Assembly: GCF_900108175.1 (NCBI RefSeq)
Contig: NZ_FNVO01000032.1
Span: 1-59,632 of the forward strand
Origin: Thermomonospora echinospora
GTDB taxonomy: Bacteria > Actinomycetota > Actinomycetes > Streptosporangiales > Streptosporangiaceae
DNA: 59,632 nt
Direction of reading: 5' to 3'
The notes under the pieces were generated by a model. The model was not told where the DNA came from, ran no database searches, and was given only the letters and a program-made list of their open reading frames with translations. A program made the translations under genes and the position numbers. Shown here piece after piece: positions 25,437 through 32,567 of this stretch (within the stretch, counting starts at the first letter, position 1; every line of letters starts with the position of its first letter).

Positions 25437-26132
25437 CTAGTCCAGGGCTGCGGAGGAAGCCGTTCCCTGGGCGGTGGACGTGTCTGCGAGGTGGGTCGTG
25501 CCGCCGCCGACGACGCGGAATCCGTACGGTCCGCTGGGGCGCCACAGTTCGGTGACGGTGCAGTTGGGGATGTCGCAGGCGCCGTTGAAGTGGCGGAAGC
25601 CGCTCATCGCCGTGGCGTCGGGGTCGGTGACCCCGGTGAACAGCGACCAGATCACGGCCTTCATGAAGATGCCGTGCGTGAACACCGCGATCGTGCCCTC
25701 CTCGGGGCGGTCGGCGAGCCGGTCCAGGAAGGCGCGGACGCGAGTGATGAGCGCGGTGAAGGACTCGCCGTCGCCGCCGTTGACGTAGGCGGGGTCGGCG
25801 CGTTGCCAGTAGGCCTCGGCGAACGGCCGCCGTTGCGCCGTCGTGGTCTGCGCCCCATGCAACCGGCCCAGATAGGTGAACTCCTGAACCGGCCACTCTT
25901 CGTAGGGCACCTCGGGAAACCGCTCGACGGTCGGCTCGGCGGTCTGCCGTGCGCGTACGAATGAGGAGCTGACGATCAGCTCGGGCGGCGCGGTGAACGC
26001 CGCCGCCGTCCGCGCCGCCTGCTGTCGTCCGAGCGCCGTGAGCGGAGACGCGCCCGGCCCGTTCGTCGGCAACCCGGCGTTCGACTCGCTCTGCCCATGC
26101 CGGATCAGCCACACCCGCCGCACGTTGATCAT
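25437..26132 (-). CDS. Histidine phosphatase superfamily (phosphoglycerate-mutase-like) protein
   Basis: 231 residues from the ATG at 26132. WLIRHGQSESNAG at 8-20 is the RHG motif carrying the phospho-accepting His. The second catalytic His is in VFTHGIFMKAV (~150). Also present are LTALGRQQAARTA (~32-44) and SSSFVRARQTAEP. There is no signal peptide, so it is cytoplasmic. The C-terminal ~25 residues (THLADTSTAQG...) exceed the usual domain. These enzymes dephosphorylate sugars, nucleotides or proteins; the substrate is not predictable. The longer frame upstream is not supported. Confidence 0.88.
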   Translation of the reverse strand: MINVRRVWLIRHGQSESNAGLPTNGPGASPLTALGRQQAARTAAAFTAPPELIVSSSFVRARQTAEPTVERFPEVPYEEWPVQEFTYLGRLHGAQTTTAQRRPFAEAYWQRADPAYVNGGDGESFTALITRVRAFLDRLADRPEEGTIAVFTHGIFMKAVIWSLFTGVTDPDATAMSGFRHFNGACDIPNCTVTELWRPSGPYGFRVVGGGTTHLADTSTAQGTASSAALD

Positions 26133-26650
26133 GCTGACAGGCTGACACGTGGGCGCGGCATCGCGAAAGGCCCGGTAGGTGGGGCGAGGACGGCGGGCCG
26201 GCCACGGTGAGGGCGTGCTGTGGAAGGCGTACGGGGTGCATCGACGGTGAGCCCATTCCAACCAGGTTCGTGAGCCCTGCGTGGCCGGCGCCGGGACGCC
26301 TGGCCTGGCCGTGGAAGCGGCCGGATCCGCAGGCGACGGTGTCGGCCCGGGCGTGTTCGGCGGCCCGTTGACCGGCTAGGGCGGCAAGTGGGAAAGAGCC
26401 CAGTGACGGGGCTCGGGTGAACCGGTCGATTTTCAGCTGACCCGCGAAACGAGATCGGTTACGCTGACGCCGCCCATGGAAACCGGTATCCACGGCCAGG
26501 CGAAAGCTCCGGCGAGCTTGCGAGTCGAGGCCCGGCATACCGGTTTCGGTCGCCTGCGGACGACGAGCCGGAACACCTGTCACGCGGCTGTCCCAGCGGC
26601 TATGGCGAACGAAGCGCGTATCAGTCGCGGTGGCACAAGGGGAGCCTCGT
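26133..26650. other. Intergenic region containing a diverged direct-repeat copy
   Basis: About 520 bases without a supported gene. 26353-26409 is one copy of a ~50-bp sequence found again at 27285-27341, on the other side of the RNA-ligase gene. The rest shows nothing I recognise. Confidence 0.45.
26353..26409 (+). repeat. Diverged direct repeat, copy 1, flanking RNA ligase gene
   Basis: Shares GGCGG...GTTGACCGGC, GGCAAGT/GACAAGT, GGAAAGAG and CA(G/C)TGA with 27285-27341, in the same order and spacing (about three quarters identical by eye). Confidence 0.55.
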
Positions 26651-27235
26651 ATGCGGAAGATCCCGACCATTTTCGTGCGTGACTGGGACGGTGACCCGAA
26701 GCACGTCACTTCCGTCCGCAACCCTGAGTGCGCGTGGGTGTTCGCCGGAGAGGGCATCGCCACCCGGAAGTACGACGGTACTTGCGTGATGTTCGACGGT
26801 GAGCGGTGGTGGGCACGGCGGGAGGTCAAGCCCGGAAAGGCCACCCCGGCCGGATTCGTGCTCGTGGAAGAGGACGGCGAGACCGGGAAGAGGGTCGGCT
26901 GGGAGCCGATTGCGCAGTCGGGGTTCGCCAAGTTCCACGCCGAAGCCCTCGCAGCCGCCGACCGGCCTGGGGAGGCTCCTTCCGTGTGGGCGCCCGGGAC
27001 GTACGAGCTGTGCGGCCCGAAGATCAACCGGAACCCGGAGCGCGCCGAGACTCACGTACTGATCAGGCATGCCCTTGCCGAACGGGTGGAGGTGCCCTCG
27101 CCGACTTTCGATGGCATCTGCGAGGTCGTGCGGCGGTTGGCCGCAGAGGCGGGCGCCGAAGGGATCGTCTGGCACCACCCGGACGGGCGCATGGCCAAGA
27201 TCAAGGCCCGTGACTTCCCGGGGAACGGCCACTGA
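26651..27235 (+). CDS. DUF5565-type RNA ligase/nucleotidyltransferase
   Basis: 194 residues. All core motifs of the covalent nucleotidyltransferase fold can be placed: motif I ATRKYDGT (~36-43, Lys nucleophile in KYDG), motif III-like GTYELCGPKINRNPE (~117-131), motif IV EGIVWHHPDG (~176-185) and motif V MAKIKARDF (~187-195). This is the arrangement of T4 Rnl2-like RNA ligases and of the small DUF5565 family. Such enzymes use ATP to adenylylate and seal RNA ends. ATG at 26651, with AAGGGGAG upstream. It is a single gene bracketed by diverged direct repeats, so it may have arrived as a module. No RNA-repair partner (Pnkp, RtcB, Hen1) is adjacent. Confidence 0.85.
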   Translation: MRKIPTIFVRDWDGDPKHVTSVRNPECAWVFAGEGIATRKYDGTCVMFDGERWWARREVKPGKATPAGFVLVEEDGETGKRVGWEPIAQSGFAKFHAEALAAADRPGEAPSVWAPGTYELCGPKINRNPERAETHVLIRHALAERVEVPSPTFDGICEVVRRLAAEAGAEGIVWHHPDGRMAKIKARDFPGNGH

Positions 27236-27284
27236 TCCGTCGGCTGTGTCGTTTCTGCGCCCATGCCGCGTACGAGTTGCTGAA

Positions 27285-27341
27285 TTGTCGCGGCGGTCTG
27301 TTGACCGGCCGGGACGACAAGTCGGAAAGAGTTCACTGAAG
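27285..27341 (+). repeat. Diverged direct repeat, copy 2, flanking RNA ligase gene
   Basis: Second copy of the sequence at 26353-26409, beginning 50 bases after the RNA-ligase stop. See copy 1 for the shared blocks. Confidence 0.55.
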
Positions 27342-27367
27342 CGTTCGTTCAGATAAGCCTGTGCCGC

Positions 27368-27616
27368 TTGGTCCTGGCCATCGATGTTTCCATCGGCCGT
27401 GAGGATCCGGTCCGGGGACTCGGGCTGTGCGTGCACGGGGCGAGTGACCAGGCGCTGGTGGTGATCCATCGCATTGCCGGGATGCTCGGGTGCGTGGTGC
27501 ACGACTGCTCTTCGGGGGAGATTCTGCGTCCGGGGGACATGGGGACCTGGCATGAGTACCAGCAGTGGCGTGACCGCGCGCTCGGAACTTCCGACAATCG
27601 TGAGCCCGGCACCTGA
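27368..27616 (+). CDS. Small hypothetical protein or C-terminal gene fragment
   Basis: 82 codons from a TTG at 27368 with no good ribosome binding site; the reading frame is open further upstream. The product (LAIDVSIGREDPVRGLGLCV, HRIAGMLGCVVHDCSSGEIL, DMGTWHEYQQWRD) has a protein-like composition unlike the surrounding shadows. It looks like the tail of a larger domain. It lies just after repeat copy 2, so it could be a truncated gene. No family is recognised. Confidence 0.35.
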   Translation: MVLAIDVSIGREDPVRGLGLCVHGASDQALVVIHRIAGMLGCVVHDCSSGEILRPGDMGTWHEYQQWRDRALGTSDNREPGT

Positions 27617-27806
27617 CCAGCACAGGTGGGTCTGGGGCGCTGTCGGAGGATTGGGAGCGGTCACAGGGGCGCACAGGAGCGGGCGGGCTGGGCTGGGGTC
27701 CTGCTGCAGGAGAACGCGGCGTCATGTGACCGGTGACAGCGGCGGGATGCCGGAGGTGGGGACGCAGGCTGTTTCTTGACGAAGGGCGTCGATACGCTTC
27801 CGTGCC

Positions 27807-28211
27807 GTGACAGGTCGGCATGCGAAAGGTGTGGATCAGCGACGGTTCCCGTCCGCGCGGAGGACGGCGCTGCTCGTCGGGGCCCTGGCCGTCCCCGGGC
27901 TGCTGGTCGGGGGAGCGGTGGTGCTGGGGCCGGACTCGGAGCCGCAGGGCGGGCCGCCGCGTGCCATCGCGGAGGCGCAGGTGAAGTCGGCTGGGCCGCG
28001 GCCGACGCCGCGGGAGCATCCGACGTTCGGGGAGTACGTCCCGCCGCGGCCGGTGGTGAAGAAGCAGCCGGTGCGGAAGGTGCCGCGGCGGGCGACGAGT
28101 CCCCGGCCGCGGCGGTCGGTGCGGCCGCCGCATCCCGAGTGCCCGAAAAGTTGGCGTTACAACCCGTTCCTGCGTCGTTGGTGTGAACGCCGGGGTTACC
28201 ACGCTGATTGA
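27807..28211 (+). CDS. Small basic membrane-anchored or secreted protein, hypothetical
   Basis: 134 residues from the GTG at 27807. The N-terminus is basic, then a hydrophobic stretch (TALLVGALAVPGLLVGGAVVL, ~21-40, signal anchor) precedes a Pro/Arg/Lys-rich extracytoplasmic part. The C-terminus is conserved-looking: PECPKSWRYNPFLRRWCERRG, with two Cys that could pair. The extreme basic charge suggests contact with cell-wall polymers. It sits upstream of, and on the same strand as, the VanY-like peptidase (78 bases), so a shared envelope role is possible but unproven. Confidence 0.6.
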   Translation: MTGRHAKGVDQRRFPSARRTALLVGALAVPGLLVGGAVVLGPDSEPQGGPPRAIAEAQVKSAGPRPTPREHPTFGEYVPPRPVVKKQPVRKVPRRATSPRPRRSVRPPHPECPKSWRYNPFLRRWCERRGYHAD

Positions 28212-28289
28212 GTCCGTTACACCCGGTCCATGCTCGAACCTGTAGTAGCGTTCCTGCGATCGACTTCTTGGCTCCCGGAGGACACGTAG

Positions 28290-29342
28290 GTGCTGATCCC
28301 GCGATCAGCGGCGCTGGGCGCGGCTTTCCTGGCGGTGACGCTGCTGGCGCTGGTCTACGCCCCACAGGGCTGGGTACATCGGGCGGCCGCCTGGAGCGTG
28401 GCCGATCCCGTCGACGACCTCCGCCGCGAGGCGGACAAGGCGCGTGACGATCTGGAGAAGGCCACCAAGCAGTGGGAGAGCCGTAAGAAGGAGCTGGCCG
28501 AGTCTCAGACGAAGCTGCAGGACACTCTCAAGGAGCTGGGCAAGGCCGAGGCGGAGCTGAACCGGATCCGGGCTCCGCTCGCGCGGCTGGCGAACACGGT
28601 CTACCAGCATCCGGGAGCCGCCGGATCGCTGGGGATCCTCAACAACGGCGGCTCGGACGCGGCGCTGCGCATGACGGCCGATCTGACCCATATCGCCAGG
28701 GGGCAGGAGGCGCTGATCCGGCGGGCCGACGAGCTGCAGGAGCGGTACGAGCGGCTGGCTTCCACCGCGCAGGAGCTGCAGTCGCGCAACGCTGTCGAGC
28801 AGACCAGGCTGCAACGGCAGATCCAGACGCTGAAGCAGCGCTCCGCCGAGCTGACCGCACAGCTGACCACCATGCTCGACAAGCTGGAGGTGAGCCGGGA
28901 GAAGCGGCTGCTGATGAGCTGCTCGGCAGATCTGGTCGCCGACGCGCGCAAGTATCCCAACGGGCTGGTCCCCTCCAAGTACCTGTGCGATCTGCCACAG
29001 AAGGGGGAGCAGCTCCGGGCGGATGCCGCCCGAGGCTTCTACAAGCTGAACGTGGCCTACAAGAAGCAGTTCGGGCGGGACATCTGCGTCACGGACTCGT
29101 ACCGGAGCCTGGCCGACCAGCAGCGGGTCTACTACCAGCGCCCCGGGTTCGCCGCCGTTCCCGGGCGCAGCAACCACGGGCTGGGTACGGCGGTGGACCT
29201 GTGCGGTGGTGTGCAGACCTCCGGATCGACGCAGTTCAACTGGATGGAGGCCAACTCGCGCAAGTACGGGTGGTTCCATCCGAGCTGGGCCTACAGCAAT
29301 CCGTTCGAGCCCTGGCACTGGGAGTACGGCTCCGAGGGCTGA
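28290..29342 (+). CDS. Coiled-coil M15 D,D-carboxypeptidase (VanY-like)
   Basis: 350 residues from the GTG at 28290 (GGAGGAC upstream). A signal-anchor helix (~8-26) is followed by two long coiled coils (~42-115 and ~140-215) like those of cell-wall hydrolase regulators. The C-terminal M15B domain (~230-350) has the zinc motifs SNHGLGTAVDLCG (SxHxxGxAxD) and PWHWEY (HxxH-type His with HWE), plus TDSYRSLADQQRVYYQRPG. It should trim D-Ala-D-Ala or related peptides of peptidoglycan outside the membrane. The coiled coils may hold it inactive or tie it to a partner, as in FtsEX-regulated hydrolases; that is inference. Confidence 0.9.
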   Translation: MLIPRSAALGAAFLAVTLLALVYAPQGWVHRAAAWSVADPVDDLRREADKARDDLEKATKQWESRKKELAESQTKLQDTLKELGKAEAELNRIRAPLARLANTVYQHPGAAGSLGILNNGGSDAALRMTADLTHIARGQEALIRRADELQERYERLASTAQELQSRNAVEQTRLQRQIQTLKQRSAELTAQLTTMLDKLEVSREKRLLMSCSADLVADARKYPNGLVPSKYLCDLPQKGEQLRADAARGFYKLNVAYKKQFGRDICVTDSYRSLADQQRVYYQRPGFAAVPGRSNHGLGTAVDLCGGVQTSGSTQFNWMEANSRKYGWFHPSWAYSNPFEPWHWEYGSEG

Positions 29343-29413
29343 CACGCGGGGCACCGGGCGAAGGCGCGCCGTCCGCCGAAGGCATGCCGGGTGCGGCCCG
29401 TCGTGTCCGGGGT

Positions 29414-29818
29414 TCACAGGACCACTGGTTCGACCTCCGAGGTGCAGAAGCGGCAGCGGGTGGCCTTGTTGGGGATCTCGCCGAAGCAGTACGGGCAGTC
29501 GCGCGTGATCGCCTCCTCCTTGCGCTGCAGCAGCGTCAGCAGCTTGGCCACCGGCAGGACGACGAGGAAGTAGACCACCGTGGCGATGATCAGGAAGGAG
29601 ATCGCCGAGGTGAGGAACACCCCGTAGGGGAACGCGGTGCCGTTGACCGTGAAGCTGAGGGACCGGTAGTCGGGCTGTCCGCCCACCAGCGCGATGAGCG
29701 GCGTGATGAAGGCGGTGACGAAGTTGGTGACCAGCGTCCCGAATGCGGCGCCGATGACGACCGCCACCGCCAGCTCGACCAGGTTCCCTCTGAGCAGGAA
29801 CTTCTTGAAGCCTTCCAC
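29414..29818 (-). CDS. mscL: Large-conductance mechanosensitive channel MscL with C-terminal zinc-ribbon motif
   Basis: 134 residues from the GTG at 29818 (CTGGAGG upstream). FKKFLLRGNLVELAVAVVIG is the MscL N-terminal helix and first membrane helix. The second helix is SAISFLIIATVVYFLVVLPV. After the usual LLxRKEE helix the protein adds CPYCFGEIPNKATRCRFCTS, two CxxC pairs 12 residues apart that could bind Zn. The classic C-terminal helical bundle is thereby shortened. The channel opens under membrane tension on osmotic downshock. The longer frame upstream (to 29989) has no start signal. Confidence 0.92.
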   Translation of the reverse strand: MEGFKKFLLRGNLVELAVAVVIGAAFGTLVTNFVTAFITPLIALVGGQPDYRSLSFTVNGTAFPYGVFLTSAISFLIIATVVYFLVVLPVAKLLTLLQRKEEAITRDCPYCFGEIPNKATRCRFCTSEVEPVVL

Positions 29819-29885
29819 CGATGCCTCCAGGAGGTTGATGACCGAAGGGGGTTGAACTATTACCACGCGCGACCACCCCTGTTGA

Positions 29886-30968
29886 TCAATCTCCGACGAT
29901 CGTGACGGAGAGCCGGGTGCCGGCGGCCCCGGCCAGCGCGGCGGCCTGCTCCCGGCTGGTCGCCAGCACGACCAGCCCTCCCTGCCCACCGGTCTCGGAG
30001 TCGTCCCGGAGCACCGCGATCACCGGTACGGCCGCCGCCACCACCCGTGCGTCCGGGAACCTCACGGTGACCGGTGGAAGTCCCCGGACCGCGCGGAAGA
30101 CCCGATCGCCGACGGGACCGGCCCGCCCGGTGACGCGTTCTCCCAGGTGAACCCGTGCCGCTAGGCCCCAGCCACCGACGCTCTCACCGGTTGCCGGACA
30201 CGCCCGGCGAGGAAGGCCAAGGCCGGAGGACCTGATGCCGGACTGCTGATATGCGACGGCCCGTCCCAGACCAGATGCGGGGCGAGACGCGCCGACCGGC
30301 TGGACGTGGTGATCGCCTGAGCGGACATGGAGCCGACCTCGATCCGGAACGGCCGATGCCTGCGGTGGAGTCTTGGTCCGGTCCGGGGGTGGACCGGCCG
30401 GTGTTCGTGGCGGGGCCTCAGTCTGGCCGGGGGAGGGGGTGGCTGGTGTTTGCGGTAGGGCGGCCTCTGGCCGAGGGGTGGATGTGCCGGGGATGTCCGG
30501 GACGAAACCGTCCGTGCCGAGGTCGGGCGCGGTGCCGTTGGTGAGGACGTCGACACGGTCTCCGGGGCGCAGGAGCCGGATGGTGGCGGCGTCGGCCACG
30601 CGCACCGGGGCGGCGACCACGCCGGGGCCGTACCCCTTCAGAAGGCCGCCGCTGACCAGGCGCGCATCGGTGATGACCTCGCCTCGCCGGATCGGCCCGG
30701 TGAGGACCCGCCCGGCGACGCGATCCCGTAGCGCTCCGTCCGGAACGGCGGTGGGCGGGAGCACGACGGAACGTACGTCCTGCCTGCGCAGCGCCGTTCC
30801 TCCCGGCAGGTCACGGGCCGCGGCGAGGACCTGGACGCCCGCCGGATCGAGCGGGCGGACGGAGGCCAGGCCGAACGCCACAGAGAGGGCGGCGAGGATC
30901 GCTGCGACCGGGCGGCGATGACGTTTTAAACGCGGCAGGCCTTTGCCCGAGGCGGTGCGCTGTTTCAC
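29886..30968 (-). CDS. SAF-domain (CpaB/RcpC-like) membrane protein with long linker
   Basis: 360 residues. A basic N-terminus and one membrane helix (RPVAAILAALSVAFGLASV) precede an SAF domain (VLAAARDLPGGTALRRQDV...GPIRRGEVITDARL...VAAPVRVADA, ~45-135), as in pilus-assembly CpaB. The C-terminal ~55 residues (DARVVAAAVPVIAVLRDD...GGLVVLATSREQAAALAGAAG) also fit that family. Between them lies ~150 residues of Pro-rich and then irregular sequence not seen in typical members (~150-290), perhaps an insertion or locally shifted frame. No tad pilus genes are near. It is probably an orphan Flp-pilus/FlgA-like protein. Confidence 0.8.
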   Translation of the reverse strand: MKQRTASGKGLPRLKRHRRPVAAILAALSVAFGLASVRPLDPAGVQVLAAARDLPGGTALRRQDVRSVVLPPTAVPDGALRDRVAGRVLTGPIRRGEVITDARLVSGGLLKGYGPGVVAAPVRVADAATIRLLRPGDRVDVLTNGTAPDLGTDGFVPDIPGTSTPRPEAALPQTPATPSPGQTEAPPRTPAGPPPDRTKTPPQASAVPDRGRLHVRSGDHHVQPVGASRPASGLGRAVAYQQSGIRSSGLGLPRRACPATGESVGGWGLAARVHLGERVTGRAGPVGDRVFRAVRGLPPVTVRFPDARVVAAAVPVIAVLRDDSETGGQGGLVVLATSREQAAALAGAAGTRLSVTIVGD

Positions 30969-31061
30969 TGCCGTGCTCCCTTCATGGCTTCATGGGTCGG
31001 GCGTCGTACGGGTCGTTCGAACCGTCCGGTCGGGGCAGCGCATCCGGCCAGTGGCCGAGAC

Positions 31062-31149
31062 GGCAAGGCGCACGGGCCAGGGTCGACAAGGCGCACGGCC
31101 AGGGACGGCAAGGTGCATGGCCAGGGACGGCAAGGTGCGCGGCCGGGCC
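31062..31149. repeat. Four-copy 22-bp tandem repeat between SAF gene and mtnP
   Basis: Units start at 31062, 31085, 31107 and 31129 and follow GGCAAGG[TC]GCNCGGCCAGGGAC with few changes. The array lies in the gap after mtnP (stop at 31198) and before the SAF gene on the same strand. No coding potential is apparent. Confidence 0.75.
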
Positions 31150-31197
31150 GGAATCGGGCGCGGGCAGGCCACGCCCTGGGGCGTCACAGTGGTCCGG

Positions 31198-32007
31198 TCA
31201 GGGGAGTTGCAGGGGAAGTTCCATGTCGTCCAGTGCATGCGGGCAGGGGCAGGCGCGGTCGGCGGGGAGGCTCTCGACCAGGGTGGTGACGAGGGTGCGC
31301 AGCCGGTCGACGTTGCCGGCGAAGACCCGGAAGACCTCCTCCATGGTGACCCCCTCGCCCTCCTCGATGCCCGCGTCCAGGTCGGTGACGAGGCAGAGCG
31401 GGGTGTAGCAGAGGGCCAGCTCGCGGGCGAGGACGGCCTCGGGATGGCCGGTCATGCCGACCAGCGTCCAGCCCTGCGCCGCGTACCACTGTGACTCGGC
31501 GCGGGTGGAGAAGCGGGGGCCCTCGATGACGACGAGGGTGCCTCCGTCGACGGGCTCCCAGCCGGCCTTGTGCGCGGTGTCGAGCGCGGTGCGCCGCCCC
31601 ACCGGGCAGTAGGGGTCGGCGAAGGACAGGTGGATCGCGCCGCCCTCGTCATAGAAGGTCTGCGCCCGGCCGTACGTGCGGTCGACGAGTTGGTCCGGGA
31701 CGGCCAGCGTGCCGGGGCCGTAGGCGGGCGTCAGCGAGCCGACCGCGCTGGGGGCGATCACCTGGCGGACGCCGAGCGAGCGCAGGGCCCACAGGTTGGC
31801 GCGGTAGGGGATCTTGTGCGGGGGATACCGGTGGTCGCGCCCGTGCCGGGGCAGGAAGGCGACCCTGCGGCCGGCGACCGTACCGACCGCGATCGGATCG
31901 CTGGGCGGGCCGTAGGGGGTGTCGACGCGCACCTCGTCGAGGCCGTCCAGGAACGAGTAGAAGCCGGAGCCGCCGATGACCCCGATTTCGGCGTTTGCGG
32001 TAGTCAT
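31198..32007 (-). CDS. mtnP: S-methyl-5'-thioadenosine phosphorylase (MTAP)
   Basis: 269 residues. IGVIGGSGFYSFLD (phosphate loop), FLPRHGRDHRYPPHKIPYRANLWAL, APSAVGSLTPAYGPGTL, IEGPRFSTRAESQWY and VGMTGHPEAVLARELALCY match PNP/MTAP family 2. SAVGSL plus TDLDAGIEEGEG favour MTAP over purine nucleoside phosphorylase. It splits methylthioadenosine from polyamine or SAM metabolism into adenine and methylthioribose-1-phosphate. The start is the ATG at 32007, seven bases after TAGGGT (leaderless); the longer frame is unsupported. Confidence 0.93.
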   Translation of the reverse strand: MTTANAEIGVIGGSGFYSFLDGLDEVRVDTPYGPPSDPIAVGTVAGRRVAFLPRHGRDHRYPPHKIPYRANLWALRSLGVRQVIAPSAVGSLTPAYGPGTLAVPDQLVDRTYGRAQTFYDEGGAIHLSFADPYCPVGRRTALDTAHKAGWEPVDGGTLVVIEGPRFSTRAESQWYAAQGWTLVGMTGHPEAVLARELALCYTPLCLVTDLDAGIEEGEGVTMEEVFRVFAGNVDRLRTLVTTLVESLPADRACPCPHALDDMELPLQLP

Positions 32008-32014
32008 GGCGCCG

Positions 32015-32020
32015 ACCCTA
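32015..32020 (-). promoter_or_regulatory. -10 box for leaderless mtnP transcript
   Basis: TAGGGT on the minus strand ends seven bases before the mtnP ATG; no Shine-Dalgarno sequence fits between. Confidence 0.5.
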
Positions 32021-32077
32021 GCCAGCGCCCGCACACCCCCGGCAGCCCCGGCGCAAATTGTGGATAACCGTAGGTTC

Positions 32078-32455
32078 CTACCGCCGGTCTTCGGAGCCCA
32101 CCCGGTATCCCGGTATGGAGGGCCAGCGCACCGTGAGGACGACGGACTCCTCCTCCGCGTACCAGGAGTGGTCCACGCCCTTGCCCCACACGACGTAGTC
32201 GCCCTGCTCGGACAAGGTCACGGTGCGGTGGGGGAACTCCAGGCGGAAGCGTCCGCTGATGAGCACCAGCAGGGCCGTGCGCTCTTCTCCGGTCGTCCAC
32301 TCCGCACGCTCGTCACCGGGCGGATGCACGCCCCACTTGATCTCGACGGCGTCGCTGTGGCGAAGATCCGAGGGGTCCTTGAAATGCCCCAGCAGCCATC
32401 CTCGGTCCAGGGCCGCGTCCGGCCCCGCCTTGCCCACGTACACGCCGTCGTCCAT
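32078..32455 (-). CDS. Cupin-domain signal-peptidase-I-like protein
   Basis: 125 residues from the ATG at 32455; a GTG at 32485 is an alternative. The body has a single-domain cupin pattern: HPPGDERAEWTTGEERTALLVLISGRFRLEF, then GDYVVWGKGVDHSWYAEEESVVLTVRWPS. The family is often annotated signal peptidase I in actinomycetes, but no Ser/Lys protease dyad is visible, so that label is doubtful. A small-molecule-binding or isomerase cupin is more likely; the metal-binding His residues are only partly present. Cytoplasmic. Confidence 0.75.
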   Translation of the reverse strand: MDDGVYVGKAGPDAALDRGWLLGHFKDPSDLRHSDAVEIKWGVHPPGDERAEWTTGEERTALLVLISGRFRLEFPHRTVTLSEQGDYVVWGKGVDHSWYAEEESVVLTVRWPSIPGYRVGSEDRR

Positions 32456-32517
32456 GGATCCGGACGGTAGCAGCCCGCAGCTCACGAGGCCGCCGGGGCC
32501 GCCGGGGCCGTGACAAG

Positions 32518-32556
32518 GGCGACCTCGCAGCGGCGCCGGGCCGCTGCGAGGTCGCC
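32518..32556 (-). terminator. Strong terminator hairpin after MMPL gene
   Basis: Perfect 17-bp inverted repeat (32518-32534 with 32540-32556) around a 5-base loop GCCGG, 12 bases downstream of the MMPL stop. It separates MMPL from the cupin gene. Confidence 0.85.
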
Positions 32557-32567
32557 GGGACGCGGGA

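Noticed and set aside
32078-32455. Signal peptidase I annotation
   Set aside because: Sequence is a single cupin domain; no Ser-Lys dyad or membrane anchor.
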